This document shows positions 30,415 through 40,024 of a DNA stretch of 49,189 bases, piece after piece. The notes beneath the pieces were generated by a model. It was not told the DNA's origin. It ran no database searches and saw only the letters and a program-made list of their open reading frames with translations. Origin of the DNA: Bacteroidota bacterium (GTDB taxonomy: Bacteria > Bacteroidota > Bacteroidia > Bacteroidales > Prolixibacteraceae); NCBI GenBank assembly GCA_030698405.1, contig JAUYMU010000034.1:1-49189 (forward strand). Reading direction: 5' to 3'. A program made the translations under genes and the position numbers. Numbering within the stretch: the first letter of the stretch is position 1; every line of letters starts with the position of its first letter.

Positions 30415-31623
30415 TCAGCTTTTAAAATTTGGCGATTTAACGGTCTCAAGTGCTTTTAAAATTTCGTTCACATTATTTTCCCAGGTATGCTCGCGGGCAA
30501 ACTCTTCCCGTTCCCGGCGAACTTTTTCATTGTCTTCCCGAAGCGCTTTTTCAATGCATTCAATGTACTCTTTTTTGTTCTCAGCCAAATAGGCGAATCC
30601 GGCAAAAACGCTCATTGCTTCTGTTTTGGTGGCAACAGTCGGTTTTCCCATTGCCAGGTATTCATCTATTTTGCGTGGATAATTGCCAATTGTTACCGGA
30701 CTTAGCACCTGCGGATTAATGGCCACATCAAACTGTTTTAGGTAGGAGGGAAGTTCGTTCCCGTTTTTATTACCCAAAAAGTAAACGTTTTTAAGCTGAT
30801 GTAAACTGCTGGCTTTAAACTTGTCGTCTTCAGGACCGACCAGTACCACGCTCCATTCCGGGCGGCTTTCGGCAATGTGTTCCAGTACCTGAATGTCGAG
30901 CCGGAGCGACAACAATGCACCGATGTAGCCAATAATTGGTTTCGAAATATTTTTTATATCATCAGGAATTGTAGTAACCAGATTGGTATCAAACAAACTC
31001 ACGTCGCAGCCTTGTCCAATGTAAAACGAATTTGGGTTGTGTTTTTGAGCCAAAGCTGCCAGATAGGTTGAGTTGGCCACTACCAGATCGGCTTTTTTCA
31101 TGTGCAGGGCTTCCACGCGAATACCTTGTTTTTTCCAGTAATCAACTGCAATCAGATTGTCGCGGGTATAGTAAATATAGCTTTCAGGTTTCAGAAGTTC
31201 TTTCATGTAAAAACTTCGGAACATGTCGCTGTCGTTGAAAATGATGTAATTTTTAAATCCAAGCTTGCCAATGGCCCATAAAATCTGTTTCGCTAACCGT
31301 TTGTTGTTGATTCGGTTAAGCCAGTCAAACAAACCTGTCGCACCAATCCAGTTGATGGATTCGATTAATGTTGCCGGATAAAGGTTCCATATATTTTTAG
31401 AAACCTCCACCAGTTGAGGTTTCCCTTCCTTCACAATTTGGGTGCGTTTTCTGATGCCCGCAAGATTTTGATGCCTGTATCTCGAAATTCGGTCTAACGG
31501 AGAATTCACGTAAAGGACACGGTTGTTTTTGGCTAATTCTTCAGCAATATTTTTGCAATTACTGCCAATTTCAATGTCCCATGCCTGAATTCCAAGTACA
31601 ATTATATCGCGGTTTGCTATCAT
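30415..31623 (-). CDS. Glycosyltransferase, GT-B fold (group 1-like)
   Basis: 402 residues with a two-Rossmann arrangement: the N-terminal half begins DIIVLGIQAWDIEIGSNC, and the C-terminal half has GYIGALLSLRLDIQVL, VVLVGPED and YPRKIDEYLAMGKPTVATKTEAM, the nucleotide-sugar site of GT1/GT4-type enzymes. Similar proteins in Bacteroidota are annotated as TuaH-like or glycosyltransferase family 1. The start overlaps the end of the preceding GT4 gene by 4 bp. It is expected to add one sugar to the lipid-linked unit on the cytoplasmic side. Confidence 0.86.
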   Translation of the reverse strand: MIANRDIIVLGIQAWDIEIGSNCKNIAEELAKNNRVLYVNSPLDRISRYRHQNLAGIRKRTQIVKEGKPQLVEVSKNIWNLYPATLIESINWIGATGLFDWLNRINNKRLAKQILWAIGKLGFKNYIIFNDSDMFRSFYMKELLKPESYIYYTRDNLIAVDYWKKQGIRVEALHMKKADLVVANSTYLAALAQKHNPNSFYIGQGCDVSLFDTNLVTTIPDDIKNISKPIIGYIGALLSLRLDIQVLEHIAESRPEWSVVLVGPEDDKFKASSLHQLKNVYFLGNKNGNELPSYLKQFDVAINPQVLSPVTIGNYPRKIDEYLAMGKPTVATKTEAMSVFAGFAYLAENKKEYIECIEKALREDNEKVRREREEFAREHTWENNVNEILKALETVKSPNFKS

Positions 31624-32789
31624 AGCCCGGTTTTTAGCTTGTTTTGAGAGCCAATTTCCTGATAAATTTTCAGCACATTTTCAGCCATTGCTTTCCACGA
31701 AAAAAGTGCGGCTTGTTCATAGCCCAGTTTTATTTTGCTTCCACGCAATGTACTATCTGTGGTGAGCTGAATCATGGCAGCCGTAATTTCTTCCGGTTTA
31801 TACGGATCGATGATCAATGCTGCATCGCCTGCAATTTCGGGCATCGACGAGGTATTTGATGTGATGACCGGAACTCCGCAGCCCATCGCTTCCAAAATAG
31901 GGATGCCAAAACTTTCGCGCAGCGATGGGTACAGAAAAACCCCGCATTGACTGTAAATAGCCGGAAGATCAGTATTTACAACGTATCCGGTGAGATGAAT
32001 CCTGCCGATTAATTCGGGAGCTCCAATTTCAGAAAGTATCTTTTTAAGTTCATTTTGGTCGTAGTCGAGCATTAAAAGCTGCATCTCACTGTTGGTTTGC
32101 TTTACAAAATCGGCGTAAGCTTTCAAGGTGCCTTTTGTGTTCTTTTTCGGGTCGGTATTTCCTAAAAAGAAAAAGAAACGCTCGGGAAGGTGATATTTTT
32201 CTTTCACCCTGGCCAATTCAGCCTGATTAGTAACTGGTTTAAAATGTTCGCCTACTCCGTTGTAAACAGCCGTTAAGCGCGAATCGCCTTTCATCCCGAA
32301 AAACTCGGCAATCCGGTTTTTTTCGAAATGCGAAACAGTGATGATTTTTCTGCTTTTCCGCACAATCCGGGGCACAATGAGTTTACGATACACGTTTCCA
32401 AATTTCTGATACGGTGTCCCGCTACCTTGCAGGATTTTTAAATAGCTGTGCTCCATGTAGATAATGTCGTGCAGTGTATCTACAACCGGAATGGAGGAAA
32501 ATATGGGCGCTGTGTTCGATGTGCAATGCAGAATGTCGCAACCTTCGCGGGCAGCAGCTTTTGGCAATGCAATTTGTTCCCACAAAGGGTAAAATCCGCC
32601 GTCGAGCTTCACAATTTTAAAGTTGGGCGTTTCCTGAATAACCTGATCGTCTTCGTCGGGTTTTACGAAAATAACATATTCGTTTTCACGATCTATCAGT
32701 TGCAGGTTACGGATCAGTTCGAGCGCCACCATGTCCATTCCGTGTTTTTTTCTGCGGAAAAGCCGTTGTCCTTCTATTGCTATCTTCAT
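31620..32789 (-). CDS. Glycosyltransferase family 4
   Basis: 389 residues. The C-terminal domain contains FFFLGNTDPKKNTKGTLKAY, then LRESFGIPILEAMGCGVPVI, the E-x7-E region that binds the donor, and STSSMPEIAGDAALIIDP, all characteristic of GT4. The N-terminal KIAIEGQRLFRRKKHGM start is of the mannosyl- or rhamnosyltransferase type. Retaining mechanism expected. It lies between the two GT2 genes and the next GT gene in the operon. Donor unknown. Confidence 0.92.
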   Translation of the reverse strand: MKIAIEGQRLFRRKKHGMDMVALELIRNLQLIDRENEYVIFVKPDEDDQVIQETPNFKIVKLDGGFYPLWEQIALPKAAAREGCDILHCTSNTAPIFSSIPVVDTLHDIIYMEHSYLKILQGSGTPYQKFGNVYRKLIVPRIVRKSRKIITVSHFEKNRIAEFFGMKGDSRLTAVYNGVGEHFKPVTNQAELARVKEKYHLPERFFFFLGNTDPKKNTKGTLKAYADFVKQTNSEMQLLMLDYDQNELKKILSEIGAPELIGRIHLTGYVVNTDLPAIYSQCGVFLYPSLRESFGIPILEAMGCGVPVITSNTSSMPEIAGDAALIIDPYKPEEITAAMIQLTTDSTLRGSKIKLGYEQAALFSWKAMAENVLKIYQEIGSQNKLKTGL

Positions 32790-32813
32790 GTTCAGTTTTT
32801 TAGTTGATAAGCA

Positions 32814-34052
32814 TTATTTATTCGGCGATGTTGTCCCGGCTTCCGGATGATCGCCATGAACGGTATGGATGAATTTTTTGTTTGCCCCTTTTAATTTGAA
32901 CAAAGAACCAAACATCAGTAAAAATGCGCGTGGCAAACTTGAAATTGCCTTCAATGTCCGGTAACTGAAAAATTGCCGGGGAGTCGAAAGCAAAAGCGTC
33001 AGGCCGGTTACGATAAATAATCCGGTCCAAAATAACCAGCTTGTAACAAAGTTACTTTCAATAAATGGCAGTGAAAGCAAATTTGCCCCGATAGAAACAG
33101 CGCTGCAAAGGAATAACACGCCTAAAAGCAATACACGTGGAAGAAAGGCAAGCTGGAGAACTTTGTCGAAAAAATCGATATTTCCCTTCAGGAAAAGGTG
33201 TTTCAGGCCGCTTCCCAGATAGTTTGAAAAGTAAATGAATTGAGCTGAAAGCCAGCGTTTCCGTTGTCGTTGAAAATTATCCGCTTTTTGTGTTTTTTCG
33301 TCGTAAACCAGCGCGTTTTCCAGATAGCCAATGGTTTGACGGTCGCGCAATAATTTCAGTTCCAGTTCTTTGTCAAATCCACCAATCGCTTTTATATCAG
33401 CCATCATGTTTTTGAAAAACAGGTATTCAAAAGCCATTCCTGAGCCAATAAGCGCCGATGAAAGTCCCAAAACGCGGTGCCCTTTTCTGAAAATGTGGTT
33501 GTTGATTTCTTCGCTGATAGCGTCAAGAATGGCAAACGAAGTATCGGTGTTTTTGGCAACGCGGTGCCCTTGAATTACCCTGAAACCTTGATTAAAACCT
33601 TCGTTTATTTTGGTAAGGAAATCATCGGCCATAAGGTTATCAGCATCTAAAATCACAGCAATATCGTAGTCTTCAGGTATTTGATACATGGTTTTATTGA
33701 GCGCTTTCGATTTGGTGCTGTTTTCGAAAGCCACTTCCACCACCCGGATGGGCATTTCGCTGAGTTTCTGCAAGGTTCCGGCGCTAAACGAATCGGCAAT
33801 AACAATCACTTCGTACATTTCTTTTGGGTAATCCTGTTGCAGTGAGACTTTTGCTGTTTGCAGGATAACATTGTCTTCTTTGTAACCCGGTATTAAAACC
33901 GCAATTTTACGTAGCCGGTTTTCAGTTGCTTTACGGTTTCTTAGCGTGAATAATCCGGCCAATGCATAAATCAGGTTATAAACGACCGTGATTCCAAGGT
34001 ATCCGGCCAGAATGTATTCCAGTATATTGATGATCAGTTTAAGTGTATTCAT
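32814..34052 (-). CDS. Membrane glycosyltransferase family 2, synthase-like
   Basis: 412 residues with an N-terminal membrane helix, a GT2 domain and at least two C-terminal helices. The catalytic motifs are VLIPGYKEDNVI, VILDADNLM (DxD) and FQRQRKRWLSAQF, which is the QxxRW motif of processive beta-glycosyltransferases such as hyaluronan or cellulose synthase. It could therefore make a homopolymeric stretch or add a single beta-linked sugar. It overlaps the upstream GT2 gene by 4 bp. Confidence 0.88.
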   Translation of the reverse strand: MNTLKLIINILEYILAGYLGITVVYNLIYALAGLFTLRNRKATENRLRKIAVLIPGYKEDNVILQTAKVSLQQDYPKEMYEVIVIADSFSAGTLQKLSEMPIRVVEVAFENSTKSKALNKTMYQIPEDYDIAVILDADNLMADDFLTKINEGFNQGFRVIQGHRVAKNTDTSFAILDAISEEINNHIFRKGHRVLGLSSALIGSGMAFEYLFFKNMMADIKAIGGFDKELELKLLRDRQTIGYLENALVYDEKTQKADNFQRQRKRWLSAQFIYFSNYLGSGLKHLFLKGNIDFFDKVLQLAFLPRVLLLGVLFLCSAVSIGANLLSLPFIESNFVTSWLFWTGLFIVTGLTLLLSTPRQFFSYRTLKAISSLPRAFLLMFGSLFKLKGANKKFIHTVHGDHPEAGTTSPNK

Positions 34053-34993
34053 CTTCCTGATTGGTTAAGTGGTGGATTGCTGTGAATATTTTCATTCCCG
34101 ATATTTTTAAAATGCCAGATTAATCCGTTCCAATAAGATGTAAAATGTTTTTTCTCACCTTTTATCAAATGCATTAGAAGGTTTTTTGTTCCTGCAATCA
34201 GTATTTGGTAGCTCAGGCTGATCCATTTTTGTATTCCTGAAATATTCCGTCGGGTAAACAAAATTCGGTTTCGTGCCATGTAGTAGGTTTTAAGCGGGCT
34301 GTTTTTTCCTGTCGAAACAGATTCTTTGTGAAAAATCACTGAACTTCCTACGTAATAGTTTTGATAACCAGCTTTTCTGATTTTCCATCCCCAATCGATT
34401 TCTTCGTAATATAGAAAATAAATGTCGGGCATCATCCCCACTTTTTCAATTACTTTTCTTGGAACCAACATTGCAGCGCCGTGCCCAAAAGCTGTTTGAC
34501 GGTCAATGTCATACTGTTTATTGTCAATTTCCCTGTAACCAATACTGAAATTGCGTATGGTGTATGGATTCAATTCTGAATATCCGGCATACTGAATCAT
34601 TTCGGGAGTATGGTGATAACGGATTTTAGGGCTCACCATACCGGCATCGGGATGCGCCCGGAAAAAGGCAACAAGCGGCTCCAGAAATCCTGCCGGAACT
34701 TCAGTATCGTTGTTGATAAACAAAAGGTAATCGCCTGTTGATTTTTCGATGCCCAGGTTGTTTCCTCCGGCAAATCCCAGGTTTTTCGTACTCTTTATCA
34801 AAGTAATTTCAGGATAATTGCGTTTTATCGAATCCGGATCATCATTGGGCGATGCATTATCGACCACTATTATTTCGATATTGGGATAACTTATTTTTCG
34901 TAACGATTCGAGCAGGTCGAATGTAACCTGCGATTGGTTGTAATTTACTGTAATAACCGAAACCAAAGGCCAGCCGGGTGTCGAATCATTCAT
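34049..34993 (-). CDS. Glycosyltransferase family 2, rhamnosyltransferase-like
   Basis: 314 residues, soluble. The motifs VSVITVNYNQ, IIVVDNASPNDD, FAGGNNLGIE and INNDTEVP, then AMLVPRKVIEKVGMM and YEEIDWGWKIRKAGY, define the GT2 group that includes rhamnosyltransferases such as WbbL. It is predicted to add a deoxysugar or hexose to the growing repeat unit at the inner face of the membrane. It follows the polymerase gene by 12 bp. Confidence 0.9.
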   Translation of the reverse strand: MNDSTPGWPLVSVITVNYNQSQVTFDLLESLRKISYPNIEIIVVDNASPNDDPDSIKRNYPEITLIKSTKNLGFAGGNNLGIEKSTGDYLLFINNDTEVPAGFLEPLVAFFRAHPDAGMVSPKIRYHHTPEMIQYAGYSELNPYTIRNFSIGYREIDNKQYDIDRQTAFGHGAAMLVPRKVIEKVGMMPDIYFLYYEEIDWGWKIRKAGYQNYYVGSSVIFHKESVSTGKNSPLKTYYMARNRILFTRRNISGIQKWISLSYQILIAGTKNLLMHLIKGEKKHFTSYWNGLIWHFKNIGNENIHSNPPLNQSGR

Positions 34994-35005
34994 AGTTGTA
35001 AGTTT

Positions 35006-36460
35006 TCAATTTTGCCCATTTTGTAATTCTAATTCTTTATCGAATTTTTCGGCCATGAACAGGAATGCCATGCTCATGTAAATAATGATTCCGGTAGGCA
35101 TTTGTCCCAATACGCCGTTCCCATAAGAGGCAACCATTATTCCGAAAAAACCGCAGATGAGCGCAATCATCCTGAATCGCAGCCAATCGTTCCTGATCTT
35201 AAACATCAATACAAAAGCGCTTTTTATCAAAACATAAAAAAGGATGAAAAGATGTAAAAGCAAACCAACAATTCCCTGTTCGGCCCATATTGCAACGTAC
35301 CAGCTATCGGTTGCTGTATTGGCCAGAAAAGTGTTTGGTGAAAAGCGTTTCCCCCAGTTTCCGGCTGAACCCAGCCCACCGCCAAACGGACGGGTGGCTA
35401 AATATGACTTTAGCATTCGTTGATTTTCGAACCGAACCTGTAAGGAAGGATCATTGGGATCGAAGGCTGAGCGCATTCGGCGTATTTGATAGTTTCCTTG
35501 CGCGATATAGGTATATTTAAAAAATACGAATACTGAAATGCCCAGAAAGGCTCCCAGTATCATCATTTTTATGTTTTTCATCAAAATAAAATAGAGTGCA
35601 AAACCCATAATCGGTACTGCAATGGCTCCGCGTGTTCCAGAAATCATCATTCCGTAGATGCCCGCCAGAGCAACAATTGTGTAAAATATCCGGAGTCTGA
35701 TGTTTTTTACATGCAGCGCCAGAATTCCAAATACCACTCCGGCCTGTCCCTGCGAGGCGCCGAATTGGCCTGCATCGGTATAAAACGAAAAAATGCGCAA
35801 TTTGCCGAGCAGTAAATGTGTTACGGCACCACCTTCATTCAGCCATTGTTGTTCGAACGGATCGACCCCGATAAACTGCTGCATCATTCCTTTAAGGGTT
35901 CCCAAAAGCGAAAAAGTACCCCAAAGTATCAAGATCAGACTCAGGTCTTTTTCCCTGTTCATGATGATAAAAGTAAGCGGAATGGTAAGTATCATGTAGA
36001 GTGCGACTCCGCGCATGGCATAAAACCATGCAATACGCGACACTGCTTCAGGATTTAAAAGCTGGAAAAGCGTGTACCCAAACCATATTCCGGCCAGTAG
36101 CGTGAGATCCGATTTTGCCAGTGACCAATTAACCGGTTGGTCAAAGCTTTTGAAAAACAGGGATAAATAGGTGAGGATTAGCAATCCGTCGATGGTAAGA
36201 CCGAGTGGCCCCGGAATATAACGGTTGAGCCCGAGCATGAAGAAATTGGCAACGAAAACAATCAGGAAACTAAAATAAGGGGCATTGAAAATCCTGTTCA
36301 GAACGATGAGCATCACTGGCAAAAGGGTCAGCAGCAGAGCAATAATTATACCTCCTTTGGCTATCAGATAGGCAGATACGATTGCAATAATCACAATCAA
36401 CGCGATAAAAAACGGACTTCTTATCCTATCGGAACCAAAAACAGGATCGAACTTATCCAT
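35006..36460 (-). CDS. wzy: Wzy-type O-antigen/exopolysaccharide polymerase
   Basis: 484 residues with about ten to twelve hydrophobic helices and one large periplasmic loop, the usual plan of Wzy/O-antigen ligase (WzyC) proteins. The ISGTRGAIAVPIMGF helix and the loop with MRSAFDPNDPSLQVRFENQR and RPFGGGLGSAG correspond to the conserved WzyC region. It would polymerise the flipped lipid-linked repeat units in the periplasm. Sequence cannot separate a polymerase from a ligase, but the presence of wzx and wzz genes nearby supports polymerase. It overlaps wzx by 8 bp. Confidence 0.85.
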   Translation of the reverse strand: MDKFDPVFGSDRIRSPFFIALIVIIAIVSAYLIAKGGIIIALLLTLLPVMLIVLNRIFNAPYFSFLIVFVANFFMLGLNRYIPGPLGLTIDGLLILTYLSLFFKSFDQPVNWSLAKSDLTLLAGIWFGYTLFQLLNPEAVSRIAWFYAMRGVALYMILTIPLTFIIMNREKDLSLILILWGTFSLLGTLKGMMQQFIGVDPFEQQWLNEGGAVTHLLLGKLRIFSFYTDAGQFGASQGQAGVVFGILALHVKNIRLRIFYTIVALAGIYGMMISGTRGAIAVPIMGFALYFILMKNIKMMILGAFLGISVFVFFKYTYIAQGNYQIRRMRSAFDPNDPSLQVRFENQRMLKSYLATRPFGGGLGSAGNWGKRFSPNTFLANTATDSWYVAIWAEQGIVGLLLHLFILFYVLIKSAFVLMFKIRNDWLRFRMIALICGFFGIMVASYGNGVLGQMPTGIIIYMSMAFLFMAEKFDKELELQNGQN

Positions 36461-37805
36461 GCTTTCTGTTTAAAAATGAATTGTACGCATCGGTGTAGAA
36501 CCGCCAACCATGCCTGAATACTTCAGGAAATTCAAGCTTAATTTCCCTGTTCAGGAAATAGTAGCCGAAATACATGCCAATGAGCGTGAAAACTACCGTA
36601 GCCAGTGCGACAAAAAATAATGATTTAAATACAAAAACGGCGATAAAATCCCCGATTACATTGGCTGTGAGCATTACCAAAACCTTGTACAAATTGCTTT
36701 TGGGTTTGTTGAGGCTGTCCAAAGCAACGCCGGTAAGCCTGTCGAAGGGCAGCAGGATTCCGTAAATACAGAAGATACGGAATACATTGCCGATCAAATC
36801 AGCTGAATCCTTGTATTCGCTGCCGCCCAGAATCCAAATAAACTCGGCGGCAAATACAAACGCGAACACTATAAATGGAACCAACAGTATCGTAATCGCT
36901 CCTGAATAGGTGTAAAATATTTTTTTGAATCCGGCAATGTCATTTAGCATACTGACTCTTGCCATTTTAGGAAATGCAGTTGCTACAAAACTACGGATAG
37001 GGATTTCGAAAAATTCGGTGAATTTCATCGGAATTGCGTAAAGTGCAATGCCGGTTGAGCCCAAAACCGGGCTTAATCCGATGATAAATGTGTCAGCGCT
37101 TTTAAGCAGGCTGCTGCCAAGGCTGGTTCCCATCGAGTATTTCCCAAAATGAAATAATTTCAAAATGGTTTCGCGGGTGCTGGAAAAAATATCAGTCAAC
37201 CCATCCCATTTTTTAAAGATGGAAACAGCAGAAGCCAGAATATTTGTTGCAATTTGGGCTATAATGATTTCCTCGACACCAAGGTGAAAGATGAAAAAAT
37301 TCAGGATCAGAAATACCAGGAAACTTCCAACGTTAATCGTTGTCAGCCACAATATTCGCTGAAATTTTTGTTCGGCCTGCAGGAATGCAATCGCATTGTT
37401 CCAGGGCAAGCTTACCAATGCCATTAACGGATACCACTTTAAAAAGTAGGTATAACCATTGCTTGCAATTGCATCAGAAAAGAATATATAAGCAGGTGTA
37501 AGTATCACCAAACAAAGGCCTATCAGAATTAAACCAATTAAAAAGCTTGAACCCAGAAATTGTCGTTTTTCATTTTCGTCTGAACCGGAAACAAATCGGG
37601 TGATTGCAGTTCGCGTAAGACCAAATCTGAATAAATCAACTGTCGTGCATAATGCGGTGAAGAGTACAAAATCGCCAAAGTCAGATTTGTTAAGGCTTCG
37701 GGTTAGAATGATAAAACTTAGTAGGCCGAAGACTGAAAAGCTAAGATTTCCGGCCAGCGACAGAAAATTGTTTTCTTTTACCAAGTTTTTTATAAAATGA
37801 AGCAT
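36453..37805 (-). CDS. wzx: Wzx-type polysaccharide flippase
   Basis: 450 residues and twelve or more hydrophobic segments of the MOP-superfamily polysaccharide transporter (PST) family. The N-terminus shows LAGNLSFSVFGLLSFIILTRSL and the typical KSDFGDFVLF step. It flips undecaprenyl-linked repeat units from the cytoplasmic to the periplasmic leaflet. The start codon overlaps the wzz stop codon by one base (TAATG), which implies translational coupling. Confidence 0.88.
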   Translation of the reverse strand: MLHFIKNLVKENNFLSLAGNLSFSVFGLLSFIILTRSLNKSDFGDFVLFTALCTTVDLFRFGLTRTAITRFVSGSDENEKRQFLGSSFLIGLILIGLCLVILTPAYIFFSDAIASNGYTYFLKWYPLMALVSLPWNNAIAFLQAEQKFQRILWLTTINVGSFLVFLILNFFIFHLGVEEIIIAQIATNILASAVSIFKKWDGLTDIFSSTRETILKLFHFGKYSMGTSLGSSLLKSADTFIIGLSPVLGSTGIALYAIPMKFTEFFEIPIRSFVATAFPKMARVSMLNDIAGFKKIFYTYSGAITILLVPFIVFAFVFAAEFIWILGGSEYKDSADLIGNVFRIFCIYGILLPFDRLTGVALDSLNKPKSNLYKVLVMLTANVIGDFIAVFVFKSLFFVALATVVFTLIGMYFGYYFLNREIKLEFPEVFRHGWRFYTDAYNSFLNRKHG

Positions 37806-40012
37806 TATTTGATTCTTGAATTAGCGTGAAACTGAAACCGGATAAGCTTTTTAACCAGGATTCTGATGGCAGATCTTTTCTTGGGAATTTCGCCCACAAA
37901 AGCTTCCATAACAGAAAGATCAACGCCATTCAGGATTATTTCAGGAGTTGTCTTCACCAACGATTTCTGAAACAGCCTGAGTGAATTCTGATCGGCAGCA
38001 GTCCATTCGCGGTTAGCCCTGCACACCAGGTAGGCCTGGTCAAACAGTTTGAGCAACTTGATGGGGAAACTGCTGGTCAATAAATCGGGCAATTCAATTA
38101 TTACGAAATCCAGATTTGACTGATCTGTCTTATTCAATCCTGAATCATTTATGTAATCATCGTTTTCCGGGAATTTTTCATCCGGAAGATGGTTCTTCAG
38201 ATTTAGATTCCGGATGTCGGTATTGGTGGCAGTTGAATAATTAAGATAGAAAACACGTTTGCCGTATGTGATTAGCTTATTGGCCAGAGCCGTTCCTAAA
38301 GTGGTTTTGCCTTCTTCTGCCTGAATACTGAAAATCAGAATATGATTCAGCGAAGGCTGGGCAGAATTCTCGGAAACTTTTTGAGCAACTTTTTGAGCCA
38401 GCCAATCAATTGCTTTTATTTCAACAAAACCAAGGTCGATATTATTTTTTGTTATTTGGTGAATCGGATAGGCTATCGCCACTTTTAAACCGGTTTCTTT
38501 TTCAATCCTGTCGGGAGTTTTGATGTTTGAGTCAAAATATTCCATCAGAATTATTGCAAATGCCACCATAATAAACCCAAACATTCCGGCAATCAGTATC
38601 AGTATTTTCCGTTTCGAAGGTTCAGGTTTGATCGGAAAATACGGTGAATCAATGGGTTTAATGTTCGATGATAACTGAAGATCCTGTTGTTTTAATTTGG
38701 CCAGCGAAAGCCCGTGCAGCAACGAAAGGTATTCCTGTTCGGCCACATTTATTTCACGTTCTATTCGTTTCAGAATGGCTCCAAGCGGCGCAAAAGTATC
38801 GTATTCCTTCTGGAAATCTTTGATTCGGGTTTCCATTACCAGAATCCGGGCTTTCGACTCTTCAAAAATTACGGTATTACTTAACCAATCAGCAAGTATT
38901 TGATCAGAAGTGAGGCCTCCTTTTTCATTTTTGTACACGAAAACGGTTTGAACTGAAGCATTTAATTCATCTGCTATTTTTTTTGCACGGGATCTGAGAT
39001 TCTGAAGTTCTGCTGTTTTTGAACCTAAAGTGTCAGCATAAATTTCAAGAAAAGTAATGGAAGAGGTAATCTGCGATAATTCATTTCTTTTGGCGGTAAT
39101 TTCTTCGTTCTTCAGTATTATTTTCTGTGTGTTTGTTAGCTTTTCATCTAAACTTTTAATAATCGATTCGGCGCCTTTAAGAGCCATCAGCTCGGTTTGG
39201 TGCCTCAGTTCCAGATCGGTTTTTTGGCCTGAAATTGATTTCGTTTGTTCGTAATAGTTGATGATATTATTTTCCTGGTTAAACCTCAGTAACATGTCTT
39301 CAGCTTCTTTCAGCTTGAGGTTCGATTTGTTGAGTTGTTCTTCGAAATAAGAAACCACTGCATCGGTCTGGTTGACCTTTATTCCTGAATAATTGCGGAT
39401 AATAATATTGGAAAGGATTTCAAGGGTCGATCTGCAAATTCCCGGATCGGTTGATTCGTATGAGATTTTAATCATATCGCTGGAAGAAATCCTGTAAGCC
39501 CGAATGTCGGAAATAGCGTCGACACTGAAATACGGATGAGTGAGGTTCACCAGTTCGTAAACAAAATTGGTGGCATCCGTATTCATCAATTCTTGCAGGT
39601 TTTTTACAGTCTTTTCAAGCGAAGAATGATCGATTTTGGATTTCACCTCAGCAGGTACAATCGACTGCAATTCAGTAAACGATTCTTCTGAAATTAAATA
39701 ATGATCGGCTTTTGGAAGCATCATGCACTTTGCAAACAGTGTAAGAGATACTTCTTCGAGTGTACTCCGGCTGTTTATAATGTTGATGAGGTTGTCGAAA
39801 GCATTGTTTACACCAAAATAATCGATGCCTGTACTTTTTTGAGATTCGATCGAATATCCGGACGCAATGCCGGTGTAGATAGTTGTGCTTGAGGCATATT
39901 TTTTTGCCTGATTTTTTGTCAGTAAAAAAACCAAGCCCGCAAGCAGGATAGGTACAATCAGCAGAACTAAGATGTTTCGTTGTATGATCCGGGTAAATTG
40001 TATGAGGTTCAA
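37805..40012 (-). CDS. wzz: Wzz/GumC-type chain-length protein with degenerate BY-kinase domain
   Basis: 735 residues: inner-membrane helices at about 12-32 and about 475-500, and a long periplasmic part with coiled-coil helices (residues about 210-420) between them. After the second helix is a cytoplasmic ATPase-like domain. It has a P-loop-like AEEGKTTLGTAL (about 565), but the Walker A' aspartate position reads YLNYSTAT, Walker B reads VIIELP with Glu for Asp, and there is no tyrosine-rich tail. The domain therefore looks like a tyrosine autokinase that has lost its kinase residues. It would set polymer length together with Wzy and link to the outer-membrane exporter. It follows the half-length TolC gene by 12 bp. 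Confidence 0.87.
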   Translation of the reverse strand: MNLIQFTRIIQRNILVLLIVPILLAGLVFLLTKNQAKKYASSTTIYTGIASGYSIESQKSTGIDYFGVNNAFDNLINIINSRSTLEEVSLTLFAKCMMLPKADHYLISEESFTELQSIVPAEVKSKIDHSSLEKTVKNLQELMNTDATNFVYELVNLTHPYFSVDAISDIRAYRISSSDMIKISYESTDPGICRSTLEILSNIIIRNYSGIKVNQTDAVVSYFEEQLNKSNLKLKEAEDMLLRFNQENNIINYYEQTKSISGQKTDLELRHQTELMALKGAESIIKSLDEKLTNTQKIILKNEEITAKRNELSQITSSITFLEIYADTLGSKTAELQNLRSRAKKIADELNASVQTVFVYKNEKGGLTSDQILADWLSNTVIFEESKARILVMETRIKDFQKEYDTFAPLGAILKRIEREINVAEQEYLSLLHGLSLAKLKQQDLQLSSNIKPIDSPYFPIKPEPSKRKILILIAGMFGFIMVAFAIILMEYFDSNIKTPDRIEKETGLKVAIAYPIHQITKNNIDLGFVEIKAIDWLAQKVAQKVSENSAQPSLNHILIFSIQAEEGKTTLGTALANKLITYGKRVFYLNYSTATNTDIRNLNLKNHLPDEKFPENDDYINDSGLNKTDQSNLDFVIIELPDLLTSSFPIKLLKLFDQAYLVCRANREWTAADQNSLRLFQKSLVKTTPEIILNGVDLSVMEAFVGEIPKKRSAIRILVKKLIRFQFHANSRIK

Positions 40013-40024
40013 AATGCTTTGTAT

